Below, piece after piece: positions 9,917 through 16,108 of a DNA stretch of 40,086 nucleotides (positions within the stretch are counted from its first letter, which is position 1; each line of letters begins with the position of its first letter). The DNA is from a virus. A program made the translations under genes and the position numbers. Location of the stretch: positions 1-40,086 of the IMG/VR virus record IMGVR_UViG_3300033571_016612. One strand, written 5' to 3'. Below the pieces are notes generated by a model. It saw only the letters and a list, made by a program, of their open reading frames with translations. It was not told the DNA's origin and searched no databases.

Positions 9917-10744
9917 TCAAAAAATATTAGAAGTTGAAACATTGTCTAAAAATTTACATTCATATTCATTGTCGAATTTGTCTTTACCAATATAAGCAAT
10001 TTGTTTTTCTTTCCATTGCTCATCCTTTTCAGGAAGTAAAATCCTCCAAGAAATCTCATAAGGAATAAAGGTATTTCTTCCAAATATTGCATCAATCCAT
10101 AAAACATAAAAAAGAGTTGGAACTTTAATAGTAATGATGTTACCTTCATCATCTACAGTCAGTTTATGACTATAAAAAGGAGTCGAAGAAACAATAAGTT
10201 TTGTTCTTCTAGAAAAAACTGTGGGAATCATCATTTCCCAAAAATTTCCTGCAATCTCATCATTCACAAATGCAAATTCATCAAGAAAAATTAAATCAAA
10301 AATAGTTGCATGTGCTGAAGTTAGATTCACAGATGATGCACAGATTTTAGATCCATTTCCAAGTTCAAGTTCTGTTTTGTTATATTTAATCACTTCCATT
10401 CTCATCCAACTCGGAAGTTCTAGATAAATGTCTGATAGTCTAGTTAACAGATCTACAGCAGCTGATCGATTATGAGAAAAAAGTCCTACAATTACATTTT
10501 CATTAAAAAGAATATAATGAAGAATATATAAAATTCCAGTGAATGATTTTCCAGATTGTCTACAGCCTTTTACAATAGTAAATCGATTATTATGATATCT
10601 TCTTATGATATCTTCTTGATAATCATAAAGTTTTACTATTGATTGTGATGATTGTGGTGATGCACATTTCACGTAAGTATTGATAAAATATATTGGATCA
10701 TCTTTACATTTTTGAAATTCTTTTATTTTATCTTCAATGGTCAT
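9917..10744 (-). CDS. terminase large-subunit-like ATPase, ATPase half only (275 aa)
   Basis: The sequence matches the N-terminal motor of T4 gp17-type terminases: an adenine-binding YDYQEDIIRRYHNNRF, Walker A GCRQSGKSF (about residue 62), ELGNGSKICASS, Walker B LIFLDEFAFV (about 155-165) with the catalytic glutamate, and coupling motif VSSTPF. The protein stops at residue 275 (VSTSNIF). Full-length gp17 proteins are about 550-610 aa, and the RNase H-like nuclease half is absent here. The next 146 bp contain no continuation, and the next gene is unrelated. Walker A also differs from T4 gp17 (SRQLGKTT). So it is either a paralogue specialised as an ATPase, or a truncated duplicate kept under selection; the ATPase motifs look intact. 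It should not be taken as the main packaging terminase. Confidence 0.75.
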   Translation of the reverse strand: MTIEDKIKEFQKCKDDPIYFINTYVKCASPQSSQSIVKLYDYQEDIIRRYHNNRFTIVKGCRQSGKSFTGILYILHYILFNENVIVGLFSHNRSAAVDLLTRLSDIYLELPSWMRMEVIKYNKTELELGNGSKICASSVNLTSAHATIFDLIFLDEFAFVNDEIAGNFWEMMIPTVFSRRTKLIVSSTPFYSHKLTVDDEGNIITIKVPTLFYVLWIDAIFGRNTFIPYEISWRILLPEKDEQWKEKQIAYIGKDKFDNEYECKFLDNVSTSNIF

Positions 10745-10782
10745 AATACCTCACATCGTCTAAGGAATAATATTATATATTA

Positions 10783-11655
10783 TCAGAAATCTTCTTTATC
10801 ACGAAACCCAAGAAACACAGGATGCCTTGGAAGTTCTTTCACTCCTACTGGAAAATATTTGTACTTTACAATTTTCCCGATATAAGAACTCTTATTATTC
10901 CATATTTCTTCTCTCATTTTATCATCCAATCCACTACCAATTTTAAATTGATTATGCTCATCCTTAACTATAAGAGCGCCAGTAGTATTCATAGAAATCA
11001 TACCATCCAATGCAGAGGATCTTTTAATATATCCAAAGGCATCAAGTTTTTCCGGGTTTTGATTACTCATCTTCTCTTCTATATCAATAAGAATTGCTTC
11101 AGAATCTTCAAATCTTTTAAGTTTTAAAAGAATATTATCGTTGATAGTAGAACGACCGAACTTATAAGTTCCTGAAGGAGACCGCAACATCACTCCTTCA
11201 TATCCTTTGAGAAGACATATTTTTTCAAAATCCTCCACTTCTTCAATTGTATTTTTCAAAGATCCATAAAGAATCTCATACTCAAATGGAGTGGAAGGAA
11301 GAGTTGGCATCTTCTTCAAACGTTTCATAAAAGGTTCAATTATATCATTTTCTGGATTTACATAATCAAACAACCATACCTTAAAATTCGAAGATCCTTC
11401 GATTGTCATCACTGCAGATGTAGAAGACTGAAACGTGTCTCCAGATGTAATTTCTCCATCAACTCCATCAGGTAAATATTGTTGAAGTAAATTCTGAATA
11501 TAAACATTCCGAATAGGTTTAAATGTACGAGATACTGCAACACCGTTGACCATTAAGAATCGAACACCATCAATCTTTGGCGTTACAATATATGGAAATT
11601 TTGCTTTAGAAGCATCAAATTTTCCAGCAAGAAGAGGTTTTTGAATTTGAGGCAT
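10783..11655 (-). CDS. ATP-dependent DNA ligase, small phage type (290 aa)
   Basis: Nucleotidyltransferase motifs are present: motif I TPKIDGVRF (adenylated Lys at about residue 27), a motif IIIa-like KVWLFDYV, motif IV YEGVMLRSP (about 153-158) and motif V ILLKLKRFED (about 176-182). A C-terminal OB-fold follows, ending in KIVKYKYFPVGVK, which carries the usual KxxxxP-type end region. The length is close to, but shorter than, T7 gene 1.3 ligase (about 359 aa). It seals nicks during DNA replication or repair using ATP. It lies 38 bp upstream of the terminase-like gene on the same strand and might be co-transcribed with it. Identification as a ligase is firm; exact subfamily is inferred. Confidence 0.88.
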   Translation of the reverse strand: MPQIQKPLLAGKFDASKAKFPYIVTPKIDGVRFLMVNGVAVSRTFKPIRNVYIQNLLQQYLPDGVDGEITSGDTFQSSTSAVMTIEGSSNFKVWLFDYVNPENDIIEPFMKRLKKMPTLPSTPFEYEILYGSLKNTIEEVEDFEKICLLKGYEGVMLRSPSGTYKFGRSTINDNILLKLKRFEDSEAILIDIEEKMSNQNPEKLDAFGYIKRSSALDGMISMNTTGALIVKDEHNQFKIGSGLDDKMREEIWNNKSSYIGKIVKYKYFPVGVKELPRHPVFLGFRDKEDF

Positions 11656-11698
11656 ATTTGGAATTTATGAATATCTTAGCAGGGTTGGGGGTCTTATG

Positions 11699-12295
11699 TC
11701 AAGATGAGTATTTTCTACCCCGTCTCCATCCTTCACCCGGCAATTCTTTAGACATACAAGTTTTTTTAGTTTTCTCATTATACCACCATTTTAAACCTTT
11801 TCTTTTTTCGGATAAATTACGAATAGTTTCTTCACTATGTTTTTTTCCATAAAATGGGTTCTTTTCTCCAAGTATAGCATCAGATTTTATCTTTAAAGTT
11901 TCTTCATTAAGATGTCTAGTTTTATTTGAGTATGAAACTGCCTTTCTAGTTTTTTCATTTATTACTCTACCCTTTAATTTTTTACTTATTTTATCTTTTG
12001 ACACTTTACTAAGAATTCTTCCCGTTGGGTCTGGTGGACGAGAAGCATATTGATTTATATTATAACATTGCGACTTCCCCCACCACACATCCAATAATGA
12101 TTGCTCTAAAATTGGTTCATCATATTCATCAATGTAAGTTTCCCATTCAAACTTATCTGGATTTTTACGGAGAGAGTTTTGAAATGGATAATTATTTTTT
12201 GATTCTAAATGTTCTTGTTTTCTTCTTTCAAAATTAAAAGTGCTTCCAATATAAAACTTTCCATTCAAAGTATTTGTTGCAATATATGTTATCAT
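11699..12295 (-). CDS. GIY-YIG homing endonuclease with NUMOD3 repeats (198 aa)
   Basis: The N-terminal GIY-YIG module reads MITYIATNTLNGKFYIGST, with the catalytic Arg in FNFERRKQEHL. The C-terminal DNA-binding half contains NUMOD3-type repeats, including GEKNPFYGKKHSEETIRNLS, and basic helices (SKDKISKKLKGR, NEETLKIKSDAI). The first motif is TYI rather than GIY, which is tolerated in this family. It lies immediately downstream of psbA, a place where cyanophages often carry homing nucleases. psbA itself is uninterrupted, so this copy is free-standing (intronless). Confidence 0.88.
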   Translation of the reverse strand: MITYIATNTLNGKFYIGSTFNFERRKQEHLESKNNYPFQNSLRKNPDKFEWETYIDEYDEPILEQSLLDVWWGKSQCYNINQYASRPPDPTGRILSKVSKDKISKKLKGRVINEKTRKAVSYSNKTRHLNEETLKIKSDAILGEKNPFYGKKHSEETIRNLSEKRKGLKWWYNEKTKKTCMSKELPGEGWRRGRKYSS

Positions 12296-12300
12296 TTTAT

Positions 12301-12341
12301 AAACAAAAAATCTCTCTTATGATTATACACCATAAGAGAGA
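12301..12341 (-). terminator. Rho-independent terminator of psbA
   Basis: A 10-bp perfect stem, CTCTCTTATG / CATAAGAGAG (12312-12340) with a 9-nt loop, is followed on the minus strand by a T-rich run (12301-12310). It lies 27 bp after the psbA stop and isolates psbA from the GIY-YIG gene. Confidence 0.85.
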
Positions 12342-12367
12342 TTATATAAAGAGATTACACTATTTTA

Positions 12368-13447
12368 TCAACCAATTTCAGGTGCAATGAGTGCTACTTC
12401 TGTAGTTGATACTGTCGCCAAATCCAATGCAAAATTGTGTGCGTTACGTTCGTGGATGACTTCTAGACCCAAATTTGCTCTTCCGAGAACATCTGCCCAA
12501 GTAGGAATAACTCGTCCTTGTGCATCTTGAACACTATGTTGGAAGTTAAACCCGTTGAGGTTATAACTCATAGTGGCAATGCCAAGAGAAGTAAACCAAA
12601 TGCCAATTACAGGAAGTGCAGCAAGGAAGAAATGTAGTGAACGTGAGTTATTGAAGGACGCATATTGGAAAATAAGACGACCGAAATAACCATGTGCAGC
12701 AACAATGTTATAAGTTTCTTCCTCTTGTCCGAACTTGTAACCATAGTTCTGAGATTCAGTCTCAGTGGTTTCACGAACAATTGAAGAGGTTACGAGGGAA
12801 CCATGCATTGCTCCAGCAAAAGCACCACCGAAAACACCGATAACTCCCATTTGATGGAAGGGGTGCATAAGGATATTATGTTCTGCTTGGAAGACAAGCA
12901 TAAAATTAAAGGTTCCAGAAATACCCAGAGGCATACCATCAGAGAAAGAACCTTGACCAATAGGATAAAGAAGAAATACCGCAGTTGCTGCAATGGCAGG
13001 AGCAGAATATGCAACAAAAATCCAAGGGCGCATTCCAAGACGGTAAGAAAGTTCCCACTCTCTCATAGCATACATCCAAATACCAATTAGAAAATGGAAG
13101 ATGATGAGTTGATATTCACCTCCGTTGTAACACCATTCTTCAAGAGATTGTGCTTCCCAGATAGGATAAAAATGAAGTCCGATAGCATTAGAACTTGGAA
13201 TAACATTACCCGAGATAATGTTATTCCCCCACATAAGAGACCCAGCAACAGGTTCTCTAATGCCATCTATGTCAACGGGAGGTGCTGCAATAAAAGCAAG
13301 AATAAAGCAAATAGTAGCAGCAAGAAGGCAAGGAATCATAATGGTTCCCGACCACCCAACGTACAACCTATTATTGGTTGAAGTAACCCACTGGCAAAAA
13401 TCTTCCCAAGCGTTACTTTGTGAACGTGTAGCAATTGTAGCAGTCAT
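12368..13447 (-). CDS. psbA: photosystem II reaction-centre protein D1
   Basis: Full-length D1 of 359 aa. It carries the redox-active Tyr in [20 protein letters not shown], the QB-pocket and haem/chlorophyll histidines ([20 protein letters not shown]), the conserved [20 protein letters not shown] loop, and the C-terminal manganese-binding [13 protein letters not shown] with a processing site after Ala, followed by a short cleaved tail ([15 protein letters not shown]). Gln is present at the YPIGQG position. D1 is the fast-turning-over subunit damaged by light; phage copies keep host photosynthesis running during infection (established for cyanophages). No intron or frameshift is seen. It is a single-gene unit with a sigma70-like promoter, a structured leader of about 150 nt, and its own terminator. 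Confidence 0.98.
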   Translation of the reverse strand: MTATIATRSQSNAWEDFCQWVTSTNNRLYVGWSGTIMIPCLLAATICFILAFIAAPPVDIDGIREPVAGSLMWGNNIISGNVIPSSNAIGLHFYPIWEAQSLEEWCYNGGEYQLIIFHFLIGIWMYAMREWELSYRLGMRPWIFVAYSAPAIAATAVFLLYPIGQGSFSDGMPLGISGTFNFMLVFQAEHNILMHPFHQMGVIGVFGGAFAGAMHGSLVTSSIVRETTETESQNYGYKFGQEEETYNIVAAHGYFGRLIFQYASFNNSRSLHFFLAALPVIGIWFTSLGIATMSYNLNGFNFQHSVQDAQGRVIPTWADVLGRANLGLEVIHERNAHNFALDLATVSTTEVALIAPEIG

Positions 13448-13469
13448 AAGAATTTAAAGAAAATAAAGT

Positions 13470-13572
13470 GAATCTAGGGAAGATTCTTTACGTTATTTTC
13501 CTTCTCCACCCTCAAGAGAAGGCAAGATAAGAGACGTGTTTAGACTCCCCATAGGTCTCGGTTAACGGGAGT
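13470..13572 (-). promoter_or_regulatory. structured 5' leader of psbA (three stem-loops)
   Basis: Between the predicted transcription start (about 13600) and the psbA ATG (13447) the minus strand can form three hairpins: ACTCCC/GGGAGT (13544-13572, 17-nt loop), CCTTCTC/GAGAAGG (13500-13522, 9-nt loop) and GAATCT/AGATTC (13470-13486, 5-nt loop). Such a leader could stabilise the mRNA or control translation, as host psbA leaders do. Folding was judged by eye. Confidence 0.5.
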
Positions 13573-13607
13573 ATCAGAATCAGGTTTTCCTTTTTTCCGA
13601 TGTACTT

Positions 13608-13636
13608 ATCATAACACCATCATGAGATCCTGACAA
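13608..13636 (-). promoter_or_regulatory. sigma70-type promoter of psbA
   Basis: Minus strand TTGTCA (13631-13636), a 17-bp spacer, then TATGAT (13608-13613). Both boxes are close to consensus, with ideal spacing. This is a host-sigma (early-type) promoter rather than a T4 late TATAAATA box, so psbA may be expressed early and throughout infection. Confidence 0.65.
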
Positions 13637-13664
13637 TCCGTATTTGTACTCAGCGGACTCATGA
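13620..13664. repeat. inverted repeat around the psbA promoter
   Basis: TCATGAG (13620-13626) and CTCATGA (13658-13664) are perfect inverted copies flanking the -35 region. On the minus strand the stem extends through TCC/GGA with one bulge. It could be an operator-like or RNA structure between the tRNA-Gly end and psbA. Confidence 0.45.
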
Positions 13665-13673
13665 GATTTGAAA

Positions 13674-13743
13674 GCGGATAACGGGATTCGAACCCGTGAC
13701 TGGAACTTGGAAGGATCATATGTTACCACTACACTATATCCGC
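13674..13743 (-). tRNA. tRNA-Gly (anticodon TCC) with weak anticodon stem
   Basis: Minus strand: acceptor GCGGATA/TATCCGC (7 bp), D stem GTGT/ACAT, T arm ACGGG-TTCGAAT-CCCGT, and anticodon loop CTTCCAA giving TCC. Length and spacing are canonical (70 nt before the discriminator). The anticodon stem TGATC/GTTCC has only three pairs, with a T27-C43 and a T30-T40 mismatch, unusual for a working tRNA. Identity as Gly is supported by the GCGGATA acceptor, common to Gly tRNAs. Confidence 0.75.
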
Positions 13744-13767
13744 AAAGATAATAAATATTTAGTCAAA

Positions 13768-13839
13768 TATTCGGATCGGGAATCGAACCCGAACTCCATA
13801 TGCATTGTCTGCTCGTCCTGACCACTAGACTACCCGAAT
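13768..13839 (-). tRNA. tRNA-like RNA with no pairable anticodon arm
   Basis: Minus strand: acceptor ATTCGGG/TCCGAAT (7 bp), D arm GTCT-AGTGGTCA-GGAC with the conserved GG, and T arm TCGGG-TTCGATT-CCCGA are all excellent. The total is the exact 71 nt expected before the discriminator. However, the 17 nt that should be the anticodon arm (AGCAG-ACAATGC-ATATG) cannot form a stem, and no loop with U33 is found in any register. The body (GTCTAGTGG..AGGAC) resembles Glu/Asp tRNAs. It may be a decayed tRNA or a tRNA-mimicking RNA. Listed as tRNA because three of four arms are intact; decoding function is doubtful. Confidence 0.55.
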
Positions 13840-13939
13840 ATGGGGTAGGAGGGAGAGTCTAAAGCGCAAGTAATTCTCCTCTTTCACTTCATTCAGTTTC
13901 TCAAAGAACCCAAAGAGAGGTGTTCGCTTCCTACAAATA

Positions 13940-15475
13940 TCAAGATTGAGTAATTTTATTCAACAAATCTGCCCCAAGATCACTTTGAGCAAATGCTTCA
14001 AATGCAGATGCAAGAGAAGTTCCACCTTTAGAACTAAAGAGATCCATCACATTTTTCACACCATCAGAGGTAGATCCACCATTGGCAATAACCTTAACTT
14101 CCGCAGATTGAAGTGCCTTAGCTTGTTCAACACCTACAGACATATAAGATTTAAGTGCTTCAACGAGAACAAGATACTTCTGATAAGATTCATTATTACC
14201 AATCTCTTGTGAAAGAGCAATTTGAGCACTAACTGGTGCAAGTTGCATAGCTTTATCAGCTTCTGCCTTAGCAATACCAGTAGTCTGAATAGCTTCAGCG
14301 TTTCTTTTCTCGGATTCCAACTTACCATCAGCAATAAGAATAGAAGTTTCTTTTTGCTGAGATGCCTCAATCAATGCAGTTTCTTTACTAATTTTAGCAA
14401 CTTTTTGCAATTCTTCAGCCTGAACAAGTGCTCTGTCTCGTGTAATTTCAGCGGATTTGATTTCTTGAACTCTCTGAACTGCAAGATCCTTTTCTTTGGT
14501 CTCAGCTTGTTGCAGAAGAACTTGTTGCTTTGATTGTTCTTGTGCTATACCAATTACTTTATCTTTCTCAGCAGATCTTTCTCCAACTTGTTGTTCAGCA
14601 AGTTGTTTACTGAGTGCGATTTCACGATTTGCTTCCACTGAAGAAATTTCAGATGTACGCTTATTTTCAACTTCAGCAACAGTTGCTAGACGATTATTCT
14701 CAGCAACAGTAATACGACTATCTTTCTCAATCTCTGAGATCTTTTTAGCCATAATATTAGAAATTACCGAAGATTTAGGAGAATCACGAATGTCCATAAG
14801 TTCCATATTTCTCACAGAACTTACTCCCCATTCAGCTAATTGATCTCTAACTTCATTCGAAAAACTCTCACCAAAAGTAGATCTTTGAGTCATGATGTTA
14901 TCAATTTTCTCAGAGGCGAGAACCCTTCTCACAGCACCCTGAACGATGAGTGTCAATTGCTGTTCAAGACTTGAGATGTTAGAAATTCTTTGAGATGCAA
15001 CAGTGGGATCAATGATTCTAAAAAATGCCGTAACATCTACCAAAAAAGGAACTCTATCTTCATCATAAGCTTCATAATCTTGAAGAGACAGATCAAAATT
15101 ATTTACCGGAAGTTTGATAACAGAAACACCAAACTTTGGAACCCAGGAAGGAATTTCATAATAAACATTTCCATTAGGCAAATTTGATCCATAAGGAACT
15201 GTAGTTTTACCATTCTGAACAATATGGACCATGTTGGTATTGACAACTTTTCTGAAAAAGAAAGATATCAAAATCAACAAAGTTCCTGATACACCTCCAA
15301 ACAACAATGCATATTTAAGAATAAAGAATACTGGAGATTCTGATGCTTTAGATACCTGTGATTGCGTGTTTAGAGGAACTACATCTGCTTTCACACTTTC
15401 TACTGGAAGAAAAGAAGAAGAAGAAGCAATAACTGCAGGAATGATTAGACTTGCAATTTTGTGATTGAATTTCAT
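13940..15475 (-). CDS. flotillin-like SPFH/Band 7 membrane protein (511 aa)
   Basis: A signal-like N-terminus (SLIIPAVIASSSSFLPV) is followed by a transmembrane helix at about residues 50-72 (ILKYALLFGGVSGTLLILIS). Then comes the SPFH/Band 7 domain (VHIVQNGKTTVPYGSNL, VPFLVDVTAFFRIIDP, LTLIVQGAVRRVLASEKI). A long Ala/Glu/Gln/Lys-rich coiled coil fills about 240-430 (ALVQAEELQKVAKISKE), and the C-terminus is flexible. This is the flotillin layout; flotillins oligomerise at membranes and organise microdomains. In a phage it could protect or remodel the thylakoid or plasma membrane, or act in lysis control; the role here is inference. It is flanked by tRNA-like RNA genes on both sides and is probably acquired from a cyanobacterial host. 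Confidence 0.85.
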   Translation of the reverse strand: MKFNHKIASLIIPAVIASSSSFLPVESVKADVVPLNTQSQVSKASESPVFFILKYALLFGGVSGTLLILISFFFRKVVNTNMVHIVQNGKTTVPYGSNLPNGNVYYEIPSWVPKFGVSVIKLPVNNFDLSLQDYEAYDEDRVPFLVDVTAFFRIIDPTVASQRISNISSLEQQLTLIVQGAVRRVLASEKIDNIMTQRSTFGESFSNEVRDQLAEWGVSSVRNMELMDIRDSPKSSVISNIMAKKISEIEKDSRITVAENNRLATVAEVENKRTSEISSVEANREIALSKQLAEQQVGERSAEKDKVIGIAQEQSKQQVLLQQAETKEKDLAVQRVQEIKSAEITRDRALVQAEELQKVAKISKETALIEASQQKETSILIADGKLESEKRNAEAIQTTGIAKAEADKAMQLAPVSAQIALSQEIGNNESYQKYLVLVEALKSYMSVGVEQAKALQSAEVKVIANGGSTSDGVKNVMDLFSSKGGTSLASAFEAFAQSDLGADLLNKITQS

Positions 15476-15563
15476 AAAAAAATAAGTTATATCAAAAATA
15501 GTGAAAATACTTTTTAACTTTATTCAGATTGTTTAAGAATCCAAAGAGAAGTTTACTCTTTCT

Positions 15564-15616
15564 AAAAAAAAAAATTGGTATCTTAGATAATAAGTGCCTA
15601 TTACCTAAAATACCAA
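15564..15616 (-). terminator. strong Rho-independent terminator upstream of the SPFH gene
   Basis: On the minus strand, TTGGTAT (15616-15610) pairs with ATACCAA (15581-15575), with an inner stem continuing through TTAG/CTAA and GTAATA/TATTAT. An uninterrupted run of 11 T follows (15574-15564). It ends transcription coming from the tRNA-like RNA at 15776-15895 before the SPFH gene. A TATAAT box (15632-15637) sits just upstream of it, so a very short terminator-only RNA is also possible. Confidence 0.8.
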
Positions 15617-15631
15617 CGGTTACTTGTAAAC

Positions 15632-15637
15632 ATTATA
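15632..15637 (-). promoter_or_regulatory. TATAAT -10-like box directly before a terminator hairpin
   Basis: Minus-strand TATAAT about 16 bp upstream of the strong hairpin at 15575-15616. The -35 region is AT-rich and not convincing. The promoter plus stem-loop order resembles the mobile promoter/stem-loop cassettes described in T4-type phages. Confidence 0.35.
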
Positions 15638-15775
15638 TAAAAAACAAAAATTATGATAAAATAAAAAATATGTACCTCCAATAATCAAAAGACACTTTTT
15701 GAGTGTAAACAAGATGAGAATTTAAAACAAATATGAGAATATATGTTGTGTATTAAATTGCTGTCTCATCTTTAT

Positions 15776-15895
15776 TCGGGGGAGTAGGACTCGAACCTAC
15801 AATAAACTGTTTCTTAGTGGTTTATTAATTGCTGTTATTATCTATAATCTAGATAAATTTTTAACTGTTGCCTTTTCCAATTAGGCCACCCCCCG
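15776..15895 (-). ncRNA. tRNA-like RNA with 68-nt region in place of the anticodon arm
   Basis: Minus strand: acceptor CGGGGGG/TCCCCCG (7 bp, one G-T), short D arm GCC-TAATTGGAAAA-GGC with the conserved TTGG, and T arm GTAGG-TTCGAGT-CCTAC. Between the D and T arms lie 68 nt instead of the usual 21-31. They contain two hairpins: TTATCTA/TAGATAA with a 5-nt loop, and AATAAAC/GTTTATT with a 12-nt loop. The insert is bracketed by two AACAGTT copies. No standard anticodon stem with U33 is found, even assuming a long variable arm. The total is 120 nt. It is either a tRNA with an insertion or a tRNA mimic; the nearby Ro60-like gene makes a Y-RNA-like role worth testing. Confidence 0.6.
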
Positions 15896-15917
15896 GATGA
15901 AGGAAGTTTTAAAAACT

Positions 15918-15981
15918 AGATAGTAGTTGTTCTTTTGAAAGTTTCCAAAACGGATAAAAGAGTTTGATTGCTGAACTATCT
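15918..15981 (-). ncRNA. structured repeat A (paired ends AGATAGT/ACTATCT)
   Basis: A 64-nt element whose ends form a perfect 7-bp stem, 8 bp with the flanking T/A. The minus strand begins AGATAGTTCAGCAATCAAA and ends ACTATCT, followed by AGTTTTTAA. A second copy (repeat B, 16017-16067) shares the internal TTCAGCAATCAAA and CTAG-ended stem but has AGATGGT/ACCATCT. The stem thus changes on both strands together while pairing is preserved. That compensatory change points to a selected RNA (or DNA) structure. Middle lengths differ (64 vs 51 nt). Confidence 0.5.
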
Positions 15982-16016
15982 ATGGGTGCAAATTAGAGGA
16001 AATATACGTATTAACT

Positions 16017-16067
16017 AGATGGTGTTTGATCTTTATCCAAAAAAGAGATTTGATTGCTGAACCATCT
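16017..16067 (-). ncRNA. structured repeat B (paired ends AGATGGT/ACCATCT)
   Basis: A 51-nt partner of repeat A, 41 bp after the stop of the Ro60-like gene. The minus strand starts AGATGGTTCAGCAATCAAAT and ends ACCATCT. The conserved part is the 5' strand and TTCAGCAATCAAA; the 3' middle diverges. Direction is assumed to follow the neighbouring genes. Confidence 0.5.
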
Positions 16068-16108
16068 AAAGAGATTATAAGATGAAAATCTGAGTTTGTC
16101 AACCCCTA

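Noticed and set aside
11699-13447. Intron in psbA linked to the GIY-YIG nuclease
   Set aside because: psbA is one open frame with all D1 motifs and its own terminator before the nuclease gene.
12790-13457. Several ORFs overlapping psbA on both strands
   Set aside because: They are shadows of a highly conserved gene with no motifs of their own.
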